The position numbers and the translations under genes are program-made. Under the pieces are notes generated by a model. It was not told where the DNA came from, ran no database searches, and was given only the letters and a program-made list of their open reading frames with translations. From Photorhabdus laumondii subsp. laumondii (GTDB lineage Bacteria; Pseudomonadota; Gammaproteobacteria; Enterobacterales; Enterobacteriaceae): a stretch of 64,000 bases of DNA. Positions 40,611-48,958 of the stretch are shown one piece after another (the stretch's first letter is position 1; the number at the start of each line of letters is the position of its first letter). The stretch covers positions 434,001-498,000 of the forward strand of contig NZ_CP024901.1 of NCBI RefSeq assembly GCF_003343245.1, read 5' to 3'.

Positions 40611-41489
40611 ATGGAGAGTGGAATAAACCTAAACTATGAAGATATAACGGAAGAGAATTATATCCTAATTAATAATTTTTACAAGCGTGACATAGGAAGC
40701 TTGGATTATTTTATTTGGAAAAATTTTAAAGAAAAGAAATATAATCTTTCCAGTGAGATAAAAGCATTTTTTTATAAAATAAACGATATATGCTTGTCAA
40801 TTGTTATAACAAGAAAGTGTGAATTCAGTCTTAAAAACAGACGAGTATCCATTAATATGCTTAGCGATTTTGGAATAGATGAAAGTGTAAAATCACCAAC
40901 TTTGATAATAGAAAGTGCCAAACAAACACATCGTAATGATGTCGATGCGACGGTTTGTTACTCAGATGAAAGAAAAATAAAATGTTATTCAAAAATTTTT
41001 GAGAAATATATATGTGGCAGAGTGAACGTTTTTGATTTTATAGAAATAGTAGTAGAAGGATGTACTAAAATCGATGTAGACCTGAGAGATTTTAATGAAA
41101 TAGGTAATATTAATAAAATCAATTTTTTCGGCAGGGAAGTAAATAACAATTGGATTGCTTATGCAAAGCAGTGTCCTTGCTACAGCGATATTAAACTGTT
41201 AACGGTTGGGAAAGAATTAGCGATATTAGGTTTTGATGATACCACGGTGGAAATAATCGGTTTATCAAACACAGCTCACGGTACAATTATATCTGTGATT
41301 GATTCTTGCCTTGCTATTAGGGCAAAATGCAGAATAATCTTACCAAATCCTATTTATTCTGAGCTACAAAGCAGACTGAATAAACATAGTATTATAAATA
41401 AGTTTAGCATGATGATTGCCTGGCATACCGAAGAAGACTTCAATTTGTGTCATGAAGATATATTTATCAGTAGAATCGACAAACGATAA
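40611..41489 (+). CDS. hypothetical protein, first gene of the accessory cluster
   Basis: A 292-aa soluble protein that I do not recognise. Its N-terminal part (LNYEDITEENYILINNFYKRD) and regular alternation of strands and helices suggest a globular alpha/beta enzyme. The C-terminal half (LLTVGKELAILGFDDTTVEIIG, IISVIDSCLAIRAKCRIILPNP) is rather hydrophobic but not membrane-spanning. Cysteines are frequent (for example KQCPCYSD). There are no signal peptide and no obvious nucleotide loop. Being 12 bp upstream of the HIT-like gene and on the same AT-rich operon, it is probably a pathway-specific enzyme. Confidence 0.65.
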   Translation: MESGINLNYEDITEENYILINNFYKRDIGSLDYFIWKNFKEKKYNLSSEIKAFFYKINDICLSIVITRKCEFSLKNRRVSINMLSDFGIDESVKSPTLIIESAKQTHRNDVDATVCYSDERKIKCYSKIFEKYICGRVNVFDFIEIVVEGCTKIDVDLRDFNEIGNINKINFFGREVNNNWIAYAKQCPCYSDIKLLTVGKELAILGFDDTTVEIIGLSNTAHGTIISVIDSCLAIRAKCRIILPNPIYSELQSRLNKHSIINKFSMMIAWHTEEDFNLCHEDIFISRIDKR

Positions 41490-41501
41490 GAGGAGTTTAA
41501 A

Positions 41502-42158
41502 ATGGGATGTATTTTTTGTCACCCCGAATCTTCCTTTGAAAAAGATAAAATACTTTTACAAGGAGAATATTTCTATGCGTTCGTACCTAAAGGTCAGATA
41601 ATTGAGGGCTATATAATAATTGCCACCAATAAATGTGATACTGATTTAGGGGGGTGCCGGTGCTTTGCAGAAATATATGATGACGAAGCAATAAAAGAAC
41701 TGAAACAGTTTAAGAATATAGTAAATGATTTTTATCGTGAATATTACAATATAAGTAATCCTCTTTGTTATGAAAATGGACGAGCCGGTGGTTGTATCAT
41801 CATGGACCCGAATCAAAAGTATTGTTACCATGCACATTTATGTTGTTTTCCTACCGAGATTGATCTGCATAATAAATTAAAGGATCAATTTAAAATGCAT
41901 ACAATAGACTCATTGGATGAACTTGAGATGTTCGGTGAGGCTGGCCCCTATATTTACGTTGAAGATAGTGGTAATAAGTATATTTTTACGATAGGTGAAT
42001 CAGATTTCATTGAGAGAGGAATGATAAGAACCGTATTGGCAAATAGTTTAAATGTGCCTGAAAGATCCGATTGGAGAGATAATGAAGGAATAAAGGAGAT
42101 GGATGCGACGGCTAAAAAATTCAAATCATATATTAGTAACCATATGGAGGTTGGATAA
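41502..42158 (+). CDS. HIT-superfamily-like protein
   Basis: A 218-aa protein starting MGCIFCHP: the CxxC pair at residues 3 and 6 is the zinc-binding start of many HIT hydrolases/transferases. The histidine triad region reads YHAHLCCF at 109-116, so His110 and the nucleophile-equivalent His112 are present but the third His is Cys114. That change suggests a divergent nucleotidyl transferase or phosphorylase rather than a canonical HINT hydrolase. Its last base overlaps the A of the next ATG (42158), so the genes are coupled. Substrate unknown; nucleotide-linked chemistry is inferred from the cluster. Confidence 0.65.
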   Translation: MGCIFCHPESSFEKDKILLQGEYFYAFVPKGQIIEGYIIIATNKCDTDLGGCRCFAEIYDDEAIKELKQFKNIVNDFYREYYNISNPLCYENGRAGGCIIMDPNQKYCYHAHLCCFPTEIDLHNKLKDQFKMHTIDSLDELEMFGEAGPYIYVEDSGNKYIFTIGESDFIERGMIRTVLANSLNVPERSDWRDNEGIKEMDATAKKFKSYISNHMEVG

Positions 42159-43318
42159 TGTTATATGCGGATGTAGCTTCTACTTCATGGCCAAAGTCAC
42201 AAGAAGTGAAAGACATGATAAATATGTATTTAGACACTCTTGGGGTAACTCCAGGGCGATCTTTATCGCAACAATCTAAAAAGGTTACGGAACTCGTTGA
42301 AGAGTGCCGACACGAATTTATCGAACAAACAAAATTAAATGGACATGGGACAGTAATTTTTAACTCAGGAGCAACATATTCACTCAACGAATGTCTAAAA
42401 GGTACACTTAAGCCGGGTGATAATGTCATTACTACCCATTTAGAACATAATTCAGTCCTTAGGCCGATAAACCATTTAAAAGACATTGGGGTAAGTAGTC
42501 AATTTATCGATGTGACAGATGGTGAAATTGATATGTCGCATTTGGCGTTTTTATTAAAGAATAAGAAAACTAAGTTATTAGTGATTCATAGTTGCGCCAA
42601 TACTATTGGTACATTTTGTAATATAGATGAGATAGGAAAACTGGCACATTTATACGGCGCGATGGTTTTAGTTGATGGTTCACAATCTTTTGGTTCACAA
42701 GTAATGGATTTATCGAAAGGTAATATTGATTACCTTGTTTTTAGCGGACACAAAAGTTTAGGTGGAGTATCAGGTATTGGCGGGTACTTTATTCTTGATA
42801 ATGGATTTTCTCATAATGAATTAATCCAGGGTGGGACAGGTGTATTATCAAGATTAACAACGCAACCAACGGGAATACCATACAAGTATGAATCAGGAAC
42901 ACAAAACACTATTGGCATACTTTCATTGCTAGCGTCTATCAGGCGTTTAAAAAAAATTGGAGTGGAGAATATTCAAAATCAATTACAAACTTTGCGTACA
43001 ACTCTTATAGATGAGCTATCACAATTAAAGAAGATCAAATTGATCTGTAAACATCAAGTTGGGTTACCAACAATTCTTTTTACAGTAGAAGGTTATCATC
43101 CCGGAGAAGTCTCTTATATACTAGAAAACAAATACAATATTATTACCCGTCCCGGATTGCAATGCGCACCGTTAGCGCATAAAAAATTCGGGACTTATCC
43201 TGATGGCGCTGTTCGGGTTAGCCTTGATACGACGCATACAACGGAAGATATTTTAAAAATAAAATCTGCCTTAGTTAATATCACTGAGGAAAATTATAGA
43301 GAAAATACTGATAATTAA
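42158..43318 (+). CDS. class V aminotransferase / cysteine desulfurase-like PLP enzyme
   Basis: A 386-aa protein of fold-type I. PLP-site residues are visible: His97 in THLEHNSV stacks on PLP, Asp173 and Gln176 in LVDGSQSFG, and Lys199 in SGHKSLGG forms the Schiff base. The C-terminal RPGLQCAPLAHKKFGT contains a cysteine in the place of the sulfur-accepting cysteine of SufS/CsdA-like desulfurases. It could supply sulfur to the product or be a lyase/aminotransferase acting on a pathway intermediate. General Fe-S function is less likely since it is embedded in a private operon without suf genes. Confidence 0.8.
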   Translation: MLYADVASTSWPKSQEVKDMINMYLDTLGVTPGRSLSQQSKKVTELVEECRHEFIEQTKLNGHGTVIFNSGATYSLNECLKGTLKPGDNVITTHLEHNSVLRPINHLKDIGVSSQFIDVTDGEIDMSHLAFLLKNKKTKLLVIHSCANTIGTFCNIDEIGKLAHLYGAMVLVDGSQSFGSQVMDLSKGNIDYLVFSGHKSLGGVSGIGGYFILDNGFSHNELIQGGTGVLSRLTTQPTGIPYKYESGTQNTIGILSLLASIRRLKKIGVENIQNQLQTLRTTLIDELSQLKKIKLICKHQVGLPTILFTVEGYHPGEVSYILENKYNIITRPGLQCAPLAHKKFGTYPDGAVRVSLDTTHTTEDILKIKSALVNITEENYRENTDN

Positions 43319-43409
43319 TGAGAATAATTTAGGGGGGTTAGGCGATTTAGTAATAAGCTGAGCTGCGAATAAAATATTTATAGTTAATGGTTTTAATGTT
43401 AAAAAACAA

Positions 43410-43536
43410 TATACCCTATGGATTTCCAGATGCATCGCGACGGCAAGGGAGCGAATCCCCGGGAGCATAGCAAACTATGTGACCGGGGTGAGAGAGTGCA
43501 GCCAACAAAGAGGCAACTTGAAAGATGACGGGTATA
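43410..43536 (-). repeat. ERIC-type repeat, copy 3 (full length, opposite orientation)
   Basis: A 127-bp element TATACCCTATGG to GACGGGTATA, the reverse complement arrangement of copies 1 and 2. It sits in the 481-bp gap between the PLP enzyme and the nucleotidyltransferase genes. Confidence 0.9.
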
Positions 43537-43684
43537 AATTACCGTTAACAAATGGTCTGGCAATCACTAGGGAAATCAAATTGATATTTATTTTAAAAGA
43601 GTGAAAATATATCATTAATCACCATTGGTAAATAATATAATAATGGCACTTAATAAATATGTGATTATATAATAAAGCGATATA

Positions 43685-43766
43685 TATACCCAAGAAACTT
43701 CAAGATGCATCACGGCGGCAAGAGAGTGCAGCCAACAAAGAGGCAACTTGAAAGATAACGGGTATA
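43685..43766 (-). repeat. ERIC-type repeat, copy 4 (internally deleted, 82 bp)
   Basis: Same ends as copy 3 (TATACCCA..GATGCATC and TTGAAAGATAACGGGTATA), but about 45 bp of the centre, from GGAGCGAATCCCC to the GACCGGGG region, is missing. It follows copy 3 by 148 bp in the same orientation. Confidence 0.85.
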
Positions 43767-43799
43767 TTTAATTAACAACAATAGCATATGAGAATATAG

Positions 43800-44426
43800 A
43801 TGAATATGCCTGACAAGAATGAGCGTTATCTAATTGATTTAATTAATGGTAAGTTGAATTATATCCATATTGATAGAAACGGAGATTTTAACAATACAAA
43901 CATAGACTGGAAAGAGACTTTAATTTTATCTGGTTCTTTTAATCCACTGCATAAAGGCCATGAAGAATTAAAAGAAATCGCTACAGCGATGACGAAAAGA
44001 AAACCCTATTATGAACTGTCAATCAAGAATGCGGTAAAACTTACCATTTCAACCGATGAAATTTTCGAGAGGATAAGACAATTTAAGGGGAAAGGTGATA
44101 TAGTTTTAAGTGACGCTAAAATTTTTACTGAAAAATCGCATATTTACCAGGGAGCAATTTTTGTCATTGGCGCTGATTTATGCCAAGAAATTAATAACCC
44201 TATTTATTATGGAGGTGAGGAAGGATTAAAAAAATCTCTTATGACAATTAAGAATAATGATTGTCGATTTCTGGTGGCTGGACGTTTTTTTAATAATAAA
44301 TATCATACCGTCGATGACTTGATGAATATTAGAAAGGAACATCGATTTTTATTTGAATCTATTCCAGAAAATCTATTTCGCTTAGATATATCATCAACAG
44401 AAATAAGATTAATGAACAAAGAATAG
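43800..44426 (+). CDS. nucleotidylyltransferase (cytidylyltransferase/NadD superfamily)
   Basis: A 208-aa HIGH-superfamily enzyme: LILSGSFNPLHKGHEEL (residues 41-57) contains the T/HxGH-type HKGH motif, and DISSTEIR near the C-terminus (196-203) is the ISSTxxR motif that binds the triphosphate. In between, GADLCQEINNPIYYGG may be the substrate region. It would transfer an NMP from an NTP to a phosphorylated substrate, for example to form a CDP- or ADP-linked intermediate. ERIC copies 3 and 4 precede it, so it may have its own promoter. It continues into the next gene with a 10-bp gap. Confidence 0.85.
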   Translation: MNMPDKNERYLIDLINGKLNYIHIDRNGDFNNTNIDWKETLILSGSFNPLHKGHEELKEIATAMTKRKPYYELSIKNAVKLTISTDEIFERIRQFKGKGDIVLSDAKIFTEKSHIYQGAIFVIGADLCQEINNPIYYGGEEGLKKSLMTIKNNDCRFLVAGRFFNNKYHTVDDLMNIRKEHRFLFESIPENLFRLDISSTEIRLMNKE

Positions 44427-44436
44427 GAGATGGAAC

Positions 44437-45183
44437 ATGAGTAAAGAAAATAACAAAGAACTGCTGGATAGCAAAATCAATTTAAATTCAACATATTTAT
44501 CCAAAGAGATTCAGAGAAGATTAAAACAAGCTTCATTTATATTTAATCCTAGCCAAAAAACTTTAAATTGCCAGTTAAATAGTTCACAAATTAAATTATT
44601 TTCTGAAATATGTCTGTTCTTGGAGCAGGATGATAACTTAGATATTCTTGCTTCTTGCATACACGACTTATGGTGTGCAAAATATTTAGTCGATAATAAA
44701 ACTGCTATGCAAGACTCAATAACAAAACTTGAAATTGAGTACAACTTACAGGTTAATTTTTTAAAACCTTATCAAGCATTCACTGAAAAAGAGAAGAAAT
44801 TTGAGAAAAGGTTAATAAAGAGTGACCTGAGTATTATATCGGAAGTAATAAAAGATACTTGTTCATACGATGATAATATTGTGTCTGATAATTTTAATTA
44901 TGAGAGCTTACTTTCTACAAACGATACTATTTTTTCTGATTTAATGACAATATTAGGCCACAGTGACAGCGTAATAGAAGTTGCAGCAAAAAGAATCCAT
45001 GCTGGCTGGTTTGATATAATGAAAGAATTTTATGCCCATGATGAAAGAGTTCAATGCCAAGAAAATTCAAACATTGATAACTCAGATTTTATAAAAAATA
45101 GGGATGGGATACGCATTGATCTCGCTGCTATTTATATTGTACTGATGGAAATAAAATATAATAACTTTTACATGGAGATTTAA
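44437..45183 (+). CDS. hypothetical protein with faint RyR-domain-like motif
   Basis: A 248-aa soluble helical protein I cannot name. Residues about 68-128 read LDILASCIHDLWCAKYL and later LKPYQAFTEKEKKFEKR, a spacing reminiscent of the RyR domain pattern (IH-x2-W ... PY-x-L-x-E-x-EK-x2-E/D-R). The conserved middle GW-YG part is missing. A second IHAGWFDIMKE segment lies at about 187-197. The resemblance is weak and from memory only. GATGGAACATG gives a poor ribosome site, and translation may be coupled to the preceding gene. Position implies a role in the same pathway. Confidence 0.5.
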   Translation: MSKENNKELLDSKINLNSTYLSKEIQRRLKQASFIFNPSQKTLNCQLNSSQIKLFSEICLFLEQDDNLDILASCIHDLWCAKYLVDNKTAMQDSITKLEIEYNLQVNFLKPYQAFTEKEKKFEKRLIKSDLSIISEVIKDTCSYDDNIVSDNFNYESLLSTNDTIFSDLMTILGHSDSVIEVAAKRIHAGWFDIMKEFYAHDERVQCQENSNIDNSDFIKNRDGIRIDLAAIYIVLMEIKYNNFYMEI

Positions 45184-45184
45184 A

Positions 45185-45964
45185 ATGATACATCTATTTC
45201 TATCACCTCATTTAGATGATGCAGCTTTAAGCGCTGGCGGTTTAATACATAAATTAGTTTCAGAAAATCAAAAGGTGATTATTTTAACATTTTTTACTGA
45301 ATATGATAAAGACCTGACATCTCATTACTCACACTCTGCACATAATGATAATATATATTCATTTATAAAACTTTATTCAAAGCGAGCTAATGAGGATATT
45401 GCTTTTTGCAATAAATTATCAGTGATTCCAATACATGGTAAAATTTTAGATTGCATTTACAGGACCGATCAATACGGTGAACCTATGTATAAAAATTCGG
45501 CCATGATTTATACTGGCCAGATACATAAATCAGATGATGCATCCGATATGGCTCAAGAGCTAATTGACAAAATATTGTTAAATTATCAACCTGATTATAT
45601 CTATGCCCCTTTGGGGATAGGTCGACATGTAGACCATATCATAATAAATAATCTTGTACCTAATATAAAAGGTTCACGTAAGTTTAAGATATTGCTTTAT
45701 GAAGATTTTCCCTATGTTTTAGGTGAATACCCTATTATTAACCCTGATAGTTTGGAAAGTGCTTTATTAAGAAATAATAAATTTGATAAGCGTGCCATAT
45801 TGGTGGATATTGATTTAAAAGAAAAAGCACAAAACATCCTATTTTATGAGTCTCAATTAGAACCTCTATTTGATAATAAATCAAACATTTTAATTTCATT
45901 GGAGAAATATCATCGAACTATTAATGAAATAAAAGTGCAAGAGCGTTTTTGGTTAATTCGATAA
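45185..45964 (+). CDS. PIG-L/LmbE family deacetylase
   Basis: A 259-aa protein with the zinc site of the GlcNAc-PI de-N-acetylase family: SPHLDDAALSAGG at residues 7-19 (His9, Asp12; Asp11 as base) and GRHVDHII at 147-153 (His148, Asp150, His151). Family members deacetylate GlcNAc-linked small molecules, as in mycothiol and bacillithiol pathways and in several natural products. It starts 1 bp after the preceding stop and is followed after 10 bp by a glycosyltransferase, so deacetylation of a sugar conjugate is the likely step. The exact substrate is unknown. Confidence 0.85.
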   Translation: MIHLFLSPHLDDAALSAGGLIHKLVSENQKVIILTFFTEYDKDLTSHYSHSAHNDNIYSFIKLYSKRANEDIAFCNKLSVIPIHGKILDCIYRTDQYGEPMYKNSAMIYTGQIHKSDDASDMAQELIDKILLNYQPDYIYAPLGIGRHVDHIIINNLVPNIKGSRKFKILLYEDFPYVLGEYPIINPDSLESALLRNNKFDKRAILVDIDLKEKAQNILFYESQLEPLFDNKSNILISLEKYHRTINEIKVQERFWLIR

Positions 45965-45974
45965 AGGATTTTTA

Positions 45975-47054
45975 ATGAAAAAAATATTCATAATATACCA
46001 TGATCTTTTCTTGAATGGATATGGTGGGGTAGAAACGGTATGTTCGAATTTAATAAATTTGATTGGCCGTGCCAACATTGAAATTGATTTCATTTTCATA
46101 TCTCTGAATAAGAAAAATAGAATTGAAAATCGTGATTGGTTATCTCATGCTCAATATATCTCCTTAACGCCAAGCAATGACGAATCTCGCCCGGATATTG
46201 CATGTGAACTGTCCTTGATATTAGAAAGATTTCACCCCGAGATTTTAATAAGTTTAGACACAACATCTTGTAATATTGCTCGACTTTCCTGTGAAAAAAT
46301 TAATTTCCCGGTAAAAACTTACTCTTGGCTGCATACTTCCATTAGAAATCCTACCTCACAAAAAATTAAAGATTTATGCTGTGCCGACGAGCACCTTGTA
46401 ATTAGTTCTGGTTTAAGAGATCAAATGTTATCCTTTGGAATAAAAACAGACAAGCTTCATCTTATTTTCAATCCTATCAAGATGAACTCTTTTATCATTC
46501 CTCAACCAAAACACATAGCCAGATTCTTATATGTTGGCAGAATTCTTGCCTATAAGTCAAAAAATCTAACTGAACTGTTTTTAGCGCTTTCACAATTGCA
46601 TGGTCATTGGGAGTTACATATAGTAGGTTCTGGTGATGATGAGGTTTATTTAAAAGAATTATCTTCACAACTTAATATAAGTAACAATATTATTTGGCAC
46701 GGTTGGAAAAATCAGCCTTGGGAATTTGTGATGGATAATATAAAAGAGGTGTCCGCTTTTATTTTAACCTCAAAATATGAAGGCTTTGGCATGGTATTAG
46801 CGGAAGCAATATCTTATGGTATCTATTGTATAAGTTCAGATTGTCAATGTGGCCCGGGTGATATTATCAATGATTTTAATGGTGAACTTTATAAATCAGG
46901 TAGTATTCCTGAGTTGTCTGAAAAATTACAACTCATTATTGACGAATATAAAATAAGAGATCATCAAGCAATAAAAAATTCTATTGCCTTTCTTTATGAA
47001 GATAATTTCCTGTTAAGAATCACTAAGGCTTTACCTGTATTAGCTCAGATCTAA
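45975..47054 (+). CDS. GT4-family glycosyltransferase, WaaB-like
   Basis: A 359-aa GT-B enzyme. The N-terminal domain has the GGVE glycine loop (residues 17-20), the C-terminal domain has FLYVGRILAYKSKN, IIWHGWKNQPW and the retaining GT4 signature EGFGMVLAE (Glu269 and Glu277, E-x7-E). The overall layout and length resemble E. coli WaaB, an LPS core galactosyltransferase, including CISSDCQCGPGDII near residue 290. There is no other LPS gene here, so it may glycosylate a small molecule with the neighbouring PIG-L deacetylase; an LPS role cannot be excluded. It is the last gene of the AT-rich run. Confidence 0.85.
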   Translation: MKKIFIIYHDLFLNGYGGVETVCSNLINLIGRANIEIDFIFISLNKKNRIENRDWLSHAQYISLTPSNDESRPDIACELSLILERFHPEILISLDTTSCNIARLSCEKINFPVKTYSWLHTSIRNPTSQKIKDLCCADEHLVISSGLRDQMLSFGIKTDKLHLIFNPIKMNSFIIPQPKHIARFLYVGRILAYKSKNLTELFLALSQLHGHWELHIVGSGDDEVYLKELSSQLNISNNIIWHGWKNQPWEFVMDNIKEVSAFILTSKYEGFGMVLAEAISYGIYCISSDCQCGPGDIINDFNGELYKSGSIPELSEKLQLIIDEYKIRDHQAIKNSIAFLYEDNFLLRITKALPVLAQI

Positions 47055-47071
47055 TGTACGACAGTTATTAG

Positions 47072-47362
47072 TTCAAAAACGCGTTGCTATCTATCTCTAG
47101 TCAAATCGGAGGATTGGCAGCAGAATATGGCATCGTTTTTCCGCAACGCTCTGCTGCCTGAAGCACTTGAGGATGTAAATAATGATTAACTGCTATTGCA
47201 TGCAGGGTTTTGAAACAACTCTATGAATACTGGCTGATATTGATTCAACAAACAAAGGAAATAGAAGGAACCCTTAAGTCGCATTCATTGCAAACGGCTC
47301 AGTGGCAGCAATGCGGTATTTTAATCTAGGGCACCAGAGCAGCCATAAAATACATGTAATCG
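47072..47362 (+). pseudogene. decayed IS110-family transposase remnant
   Basis: Fragments in shifting frames read FKNALLSISSQIGGLAAEYG, IVFPQ, then NALLPEALEDVNND, VLKQLYEYWLILIQQTKEIE and QTAQWQQC, with stops between. This is the middle of IS110 transposases (RGLLAEYGIVLPQ, LPELLEDA, LYEHW, IEQ..). No ends or intact frame remain. It marks an old insertion between the cluster and the abiE pair. Confidence 0.6.
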
Positions 47363-48283
47363 TTATAACTTGAATGGAATGGAGTTGTCTCCTGAAGAAT
47401 ACAGGCTTTTCTTCACAGTGGTTAACAACTCCTTTAGGCTCGTCGTTAAATAGGTGGAAAATGCTTCTTGTCCTACACTTCTGTCGTATATAGGTGCGGG
47501 TATAAATCGTCTCATCTCGTTGTGAAAGTGACCAGAAGCAACAATAATTTCAATCGAGTCGATTCTGGCTTGAAGCAATTCCTCAAAGTTATCAAGCTGA
47601 TAATCTGATACTTTTCTTTTAATGAGTTCTATGTCTGGTGTCGTATTTTGCTGACTTAACCATAATAAATCCCACATATCGCGGTATCGAATTTGAGATG
47701 TAGTAGCAGGGAATGCTATCAGCTTATCGGCCATGATTTCAGGCAGGGTTTCGACAGACACAAGGAGATCAGCATATCCGTCGGGTAACACTGAATAATT
47801 TCTTATCAATGAACGGGGGGTGTTTGTATAGGCAGGAATATTGGCGATTTCTATTTTTATGCGCTGTTTTGGCAGGTCTTTACGTTCAGGCGCAGTAGTG
47901 ACGGATATTTGCCATTTATCCACTTTTACTTCTGCATACTCCGGTTTGTTTCGTAGTTCATTCGGTTCCTTTACCGTGACCTCAAGCCCATATCGTACAC
48001 CCAGGTATTTCTCGATACACTCTTTGATTCTACTCAAATCAGCGGAACAGAAACCACGCCCACCAGCAAAATCCAGATCTTCGCTAAATCGGTTAGAGCC
48101 GTAGCAGAGCCTTAGCGATGTACCACCCTGAAAGGTAATCTCCTTGAGTAAACCGTCCTTAGAAAGACAAAACAGGATGTCATAATGCAACAGTTCTTTT
48201 TCTACAACTGGCCTCAGGTTTGCCAGTCTGTCTTGTTCAATGACTTCATCAACAATGGCGTTAAAGTTAACGTGGCTAGACAT
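47363..48283 (-). CDS. AbiEii/AbiGii-type nucleotidyltransferase toxin
   Basis: A 306-aa protein with the nucleotidyltransferase motifs of AbiEii: GGTSLR at residues 53-58 and SEDLDF at 67-72, then a segment with ADKLIAFPATTSQIRYRDMWDL, typical of the family (the invariant RxKDxxDL-type motif). It is the toxin of type IV toxin-antitoxin systems that give phage resistance by abortive infection; related MenT enzymes block tRNA. It overlaps the antitoxin gene by 8 bp in the AbiEi-AbiEii order. Confidence 0.88.
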   Translation of the reverse strand: MSSHVNFNAIVDEVIEQDRLANLRPVVEKELLHYDILFCLSKDGLLKEITFQGGTSLRLCYGSNRFSEDLDFAGGRGFCSADLSRIKECIEKYLGVRYGLEVTVKEPNELRNKPEYAEVKVDKWQISVTTAPERKDLPKQRIKIEIANIPAYTNTPRSLIRNYSVLPDGYADLLVSVETLPEIMADKLIAFPATTSQIRYRDMWDLLWLSQQNTTPDIELIKRKVSDYQLDNFEELLQARIDSIEIIVASGHFHNEMRRFIPAPIYDRSVGQEAFSTYLTTSLKELLTTVKKSLYSSGDNSIPFKL

Positions 48284-48809
48284 AGTTGAGTTCCTCTAGT
48301 TGAACTAAATGCATATTCCTCCCCACTCTTTTTTGGTCACGCAGAGCAGTCTCTTTTTTTGCGATACGCAGGGGGCCACGGCTTTCTAATGTTGCCTTCA
48401 GAATTTCGCTAGGCTCTCTGCTGGTGTGGGTGATTTCAATGACTCCCCACGGTGTTTTAAACTCTCCAGCTCTGCCAGTAGACATGATTGTCAGGCGGTC
48501 GATTGGGATTTGTGAGATGAACCCATATTGAGATAAAGCTGACTCCAGGCTGATGTAATTATATTCGCCTCGTCGGATATTTTTGGCGATAGTCTCCAAG
48601 GGATAGCTTCCTATGCTGGCCCGCGTATAGACATAAACCCCTTTGGTAATGCGAAGTAACAGTCCGGCTTTGATGAGGCGATCAATAGATTTTTGCAATG
48701 TTCGAGAAGTCTCGTCAGCAAAGATGACTTCCAAATCCTGTAAAAGGAAAACGGCTCTTCCCATTTTGCTGAATTCATCTAATTTGTTAATTGCTGTGAG
48801 CATATCCAT
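48276..48809 (-). CDS. AbiEi-type antitoxin / transcriptional repressor
   Basis: The frame is open to 48896, but the ATG at 48809 (MDMLTAINKLDEFSKMGRAV) gives 177 aa and the usual N-terminus of the family. It has a winged helix-turn-helix (LQKSIDRLIKAGLLLRITKGVYVY) followed by a C-terminal domain (YISLESALSQYGFISQIPIDRLTIMSTGR, ALRDQKRVGRNMHLVQLEELN). AbiEi antitoxins bind inverted repeats in their promoter and antagonise the toxin without direct binding. Confidence 0.85.
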   Translation of the reverse strand: MDMLTAINKLDEFSKMGRAVFLLQDLEVIFADETSRTLQKSIDRLIKAGLLLRITKGVYVYTRASIGSYPLETIAKNIRRGEYNYISLESALSQYGFISQIPIDRLTIMSTGRAGEFKTPWGVIEITHTSREPSEILKATLESRGPLRIAKKETALRDQKRVGRNMHLVQLEELNYV

Positions 48810-48931
48810 TGTGTTATCTCTACTGTAAAATCCCTTTAAAGGGTGTTTTGTGTGTAGATACTCATCATAACAATTATTTGTATACAAAAAAACCATTTCC
48901 GGGGGATGTGTGTAAAAAGGAGTTAAACCTG

Positions 48932-48954
48932 ATGCCCTCCTCTTCGGAGAGCAT
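48932..48954. terminator. hairpin after malM
   Basis: ATGCCCTCC and GGAGAGCAT (one G-U pair) with a 5-base loop; T-rich on the plus side. It separates malM and the abiE pair. Confidence 0.5.
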
Positions 48955-48958
48955 TTGT

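Noticed and set aside
40611..47054. Reading the cluster as an LPS or O-antigen locus
   Set aside because: Only the WaaB-like GT4 fits; there is no other LPS, flippase or polymerase gene, while nucleotidyltransferase, PIG-L and PLP enzymes point to small-molecule chemistry. Not fully excluded.
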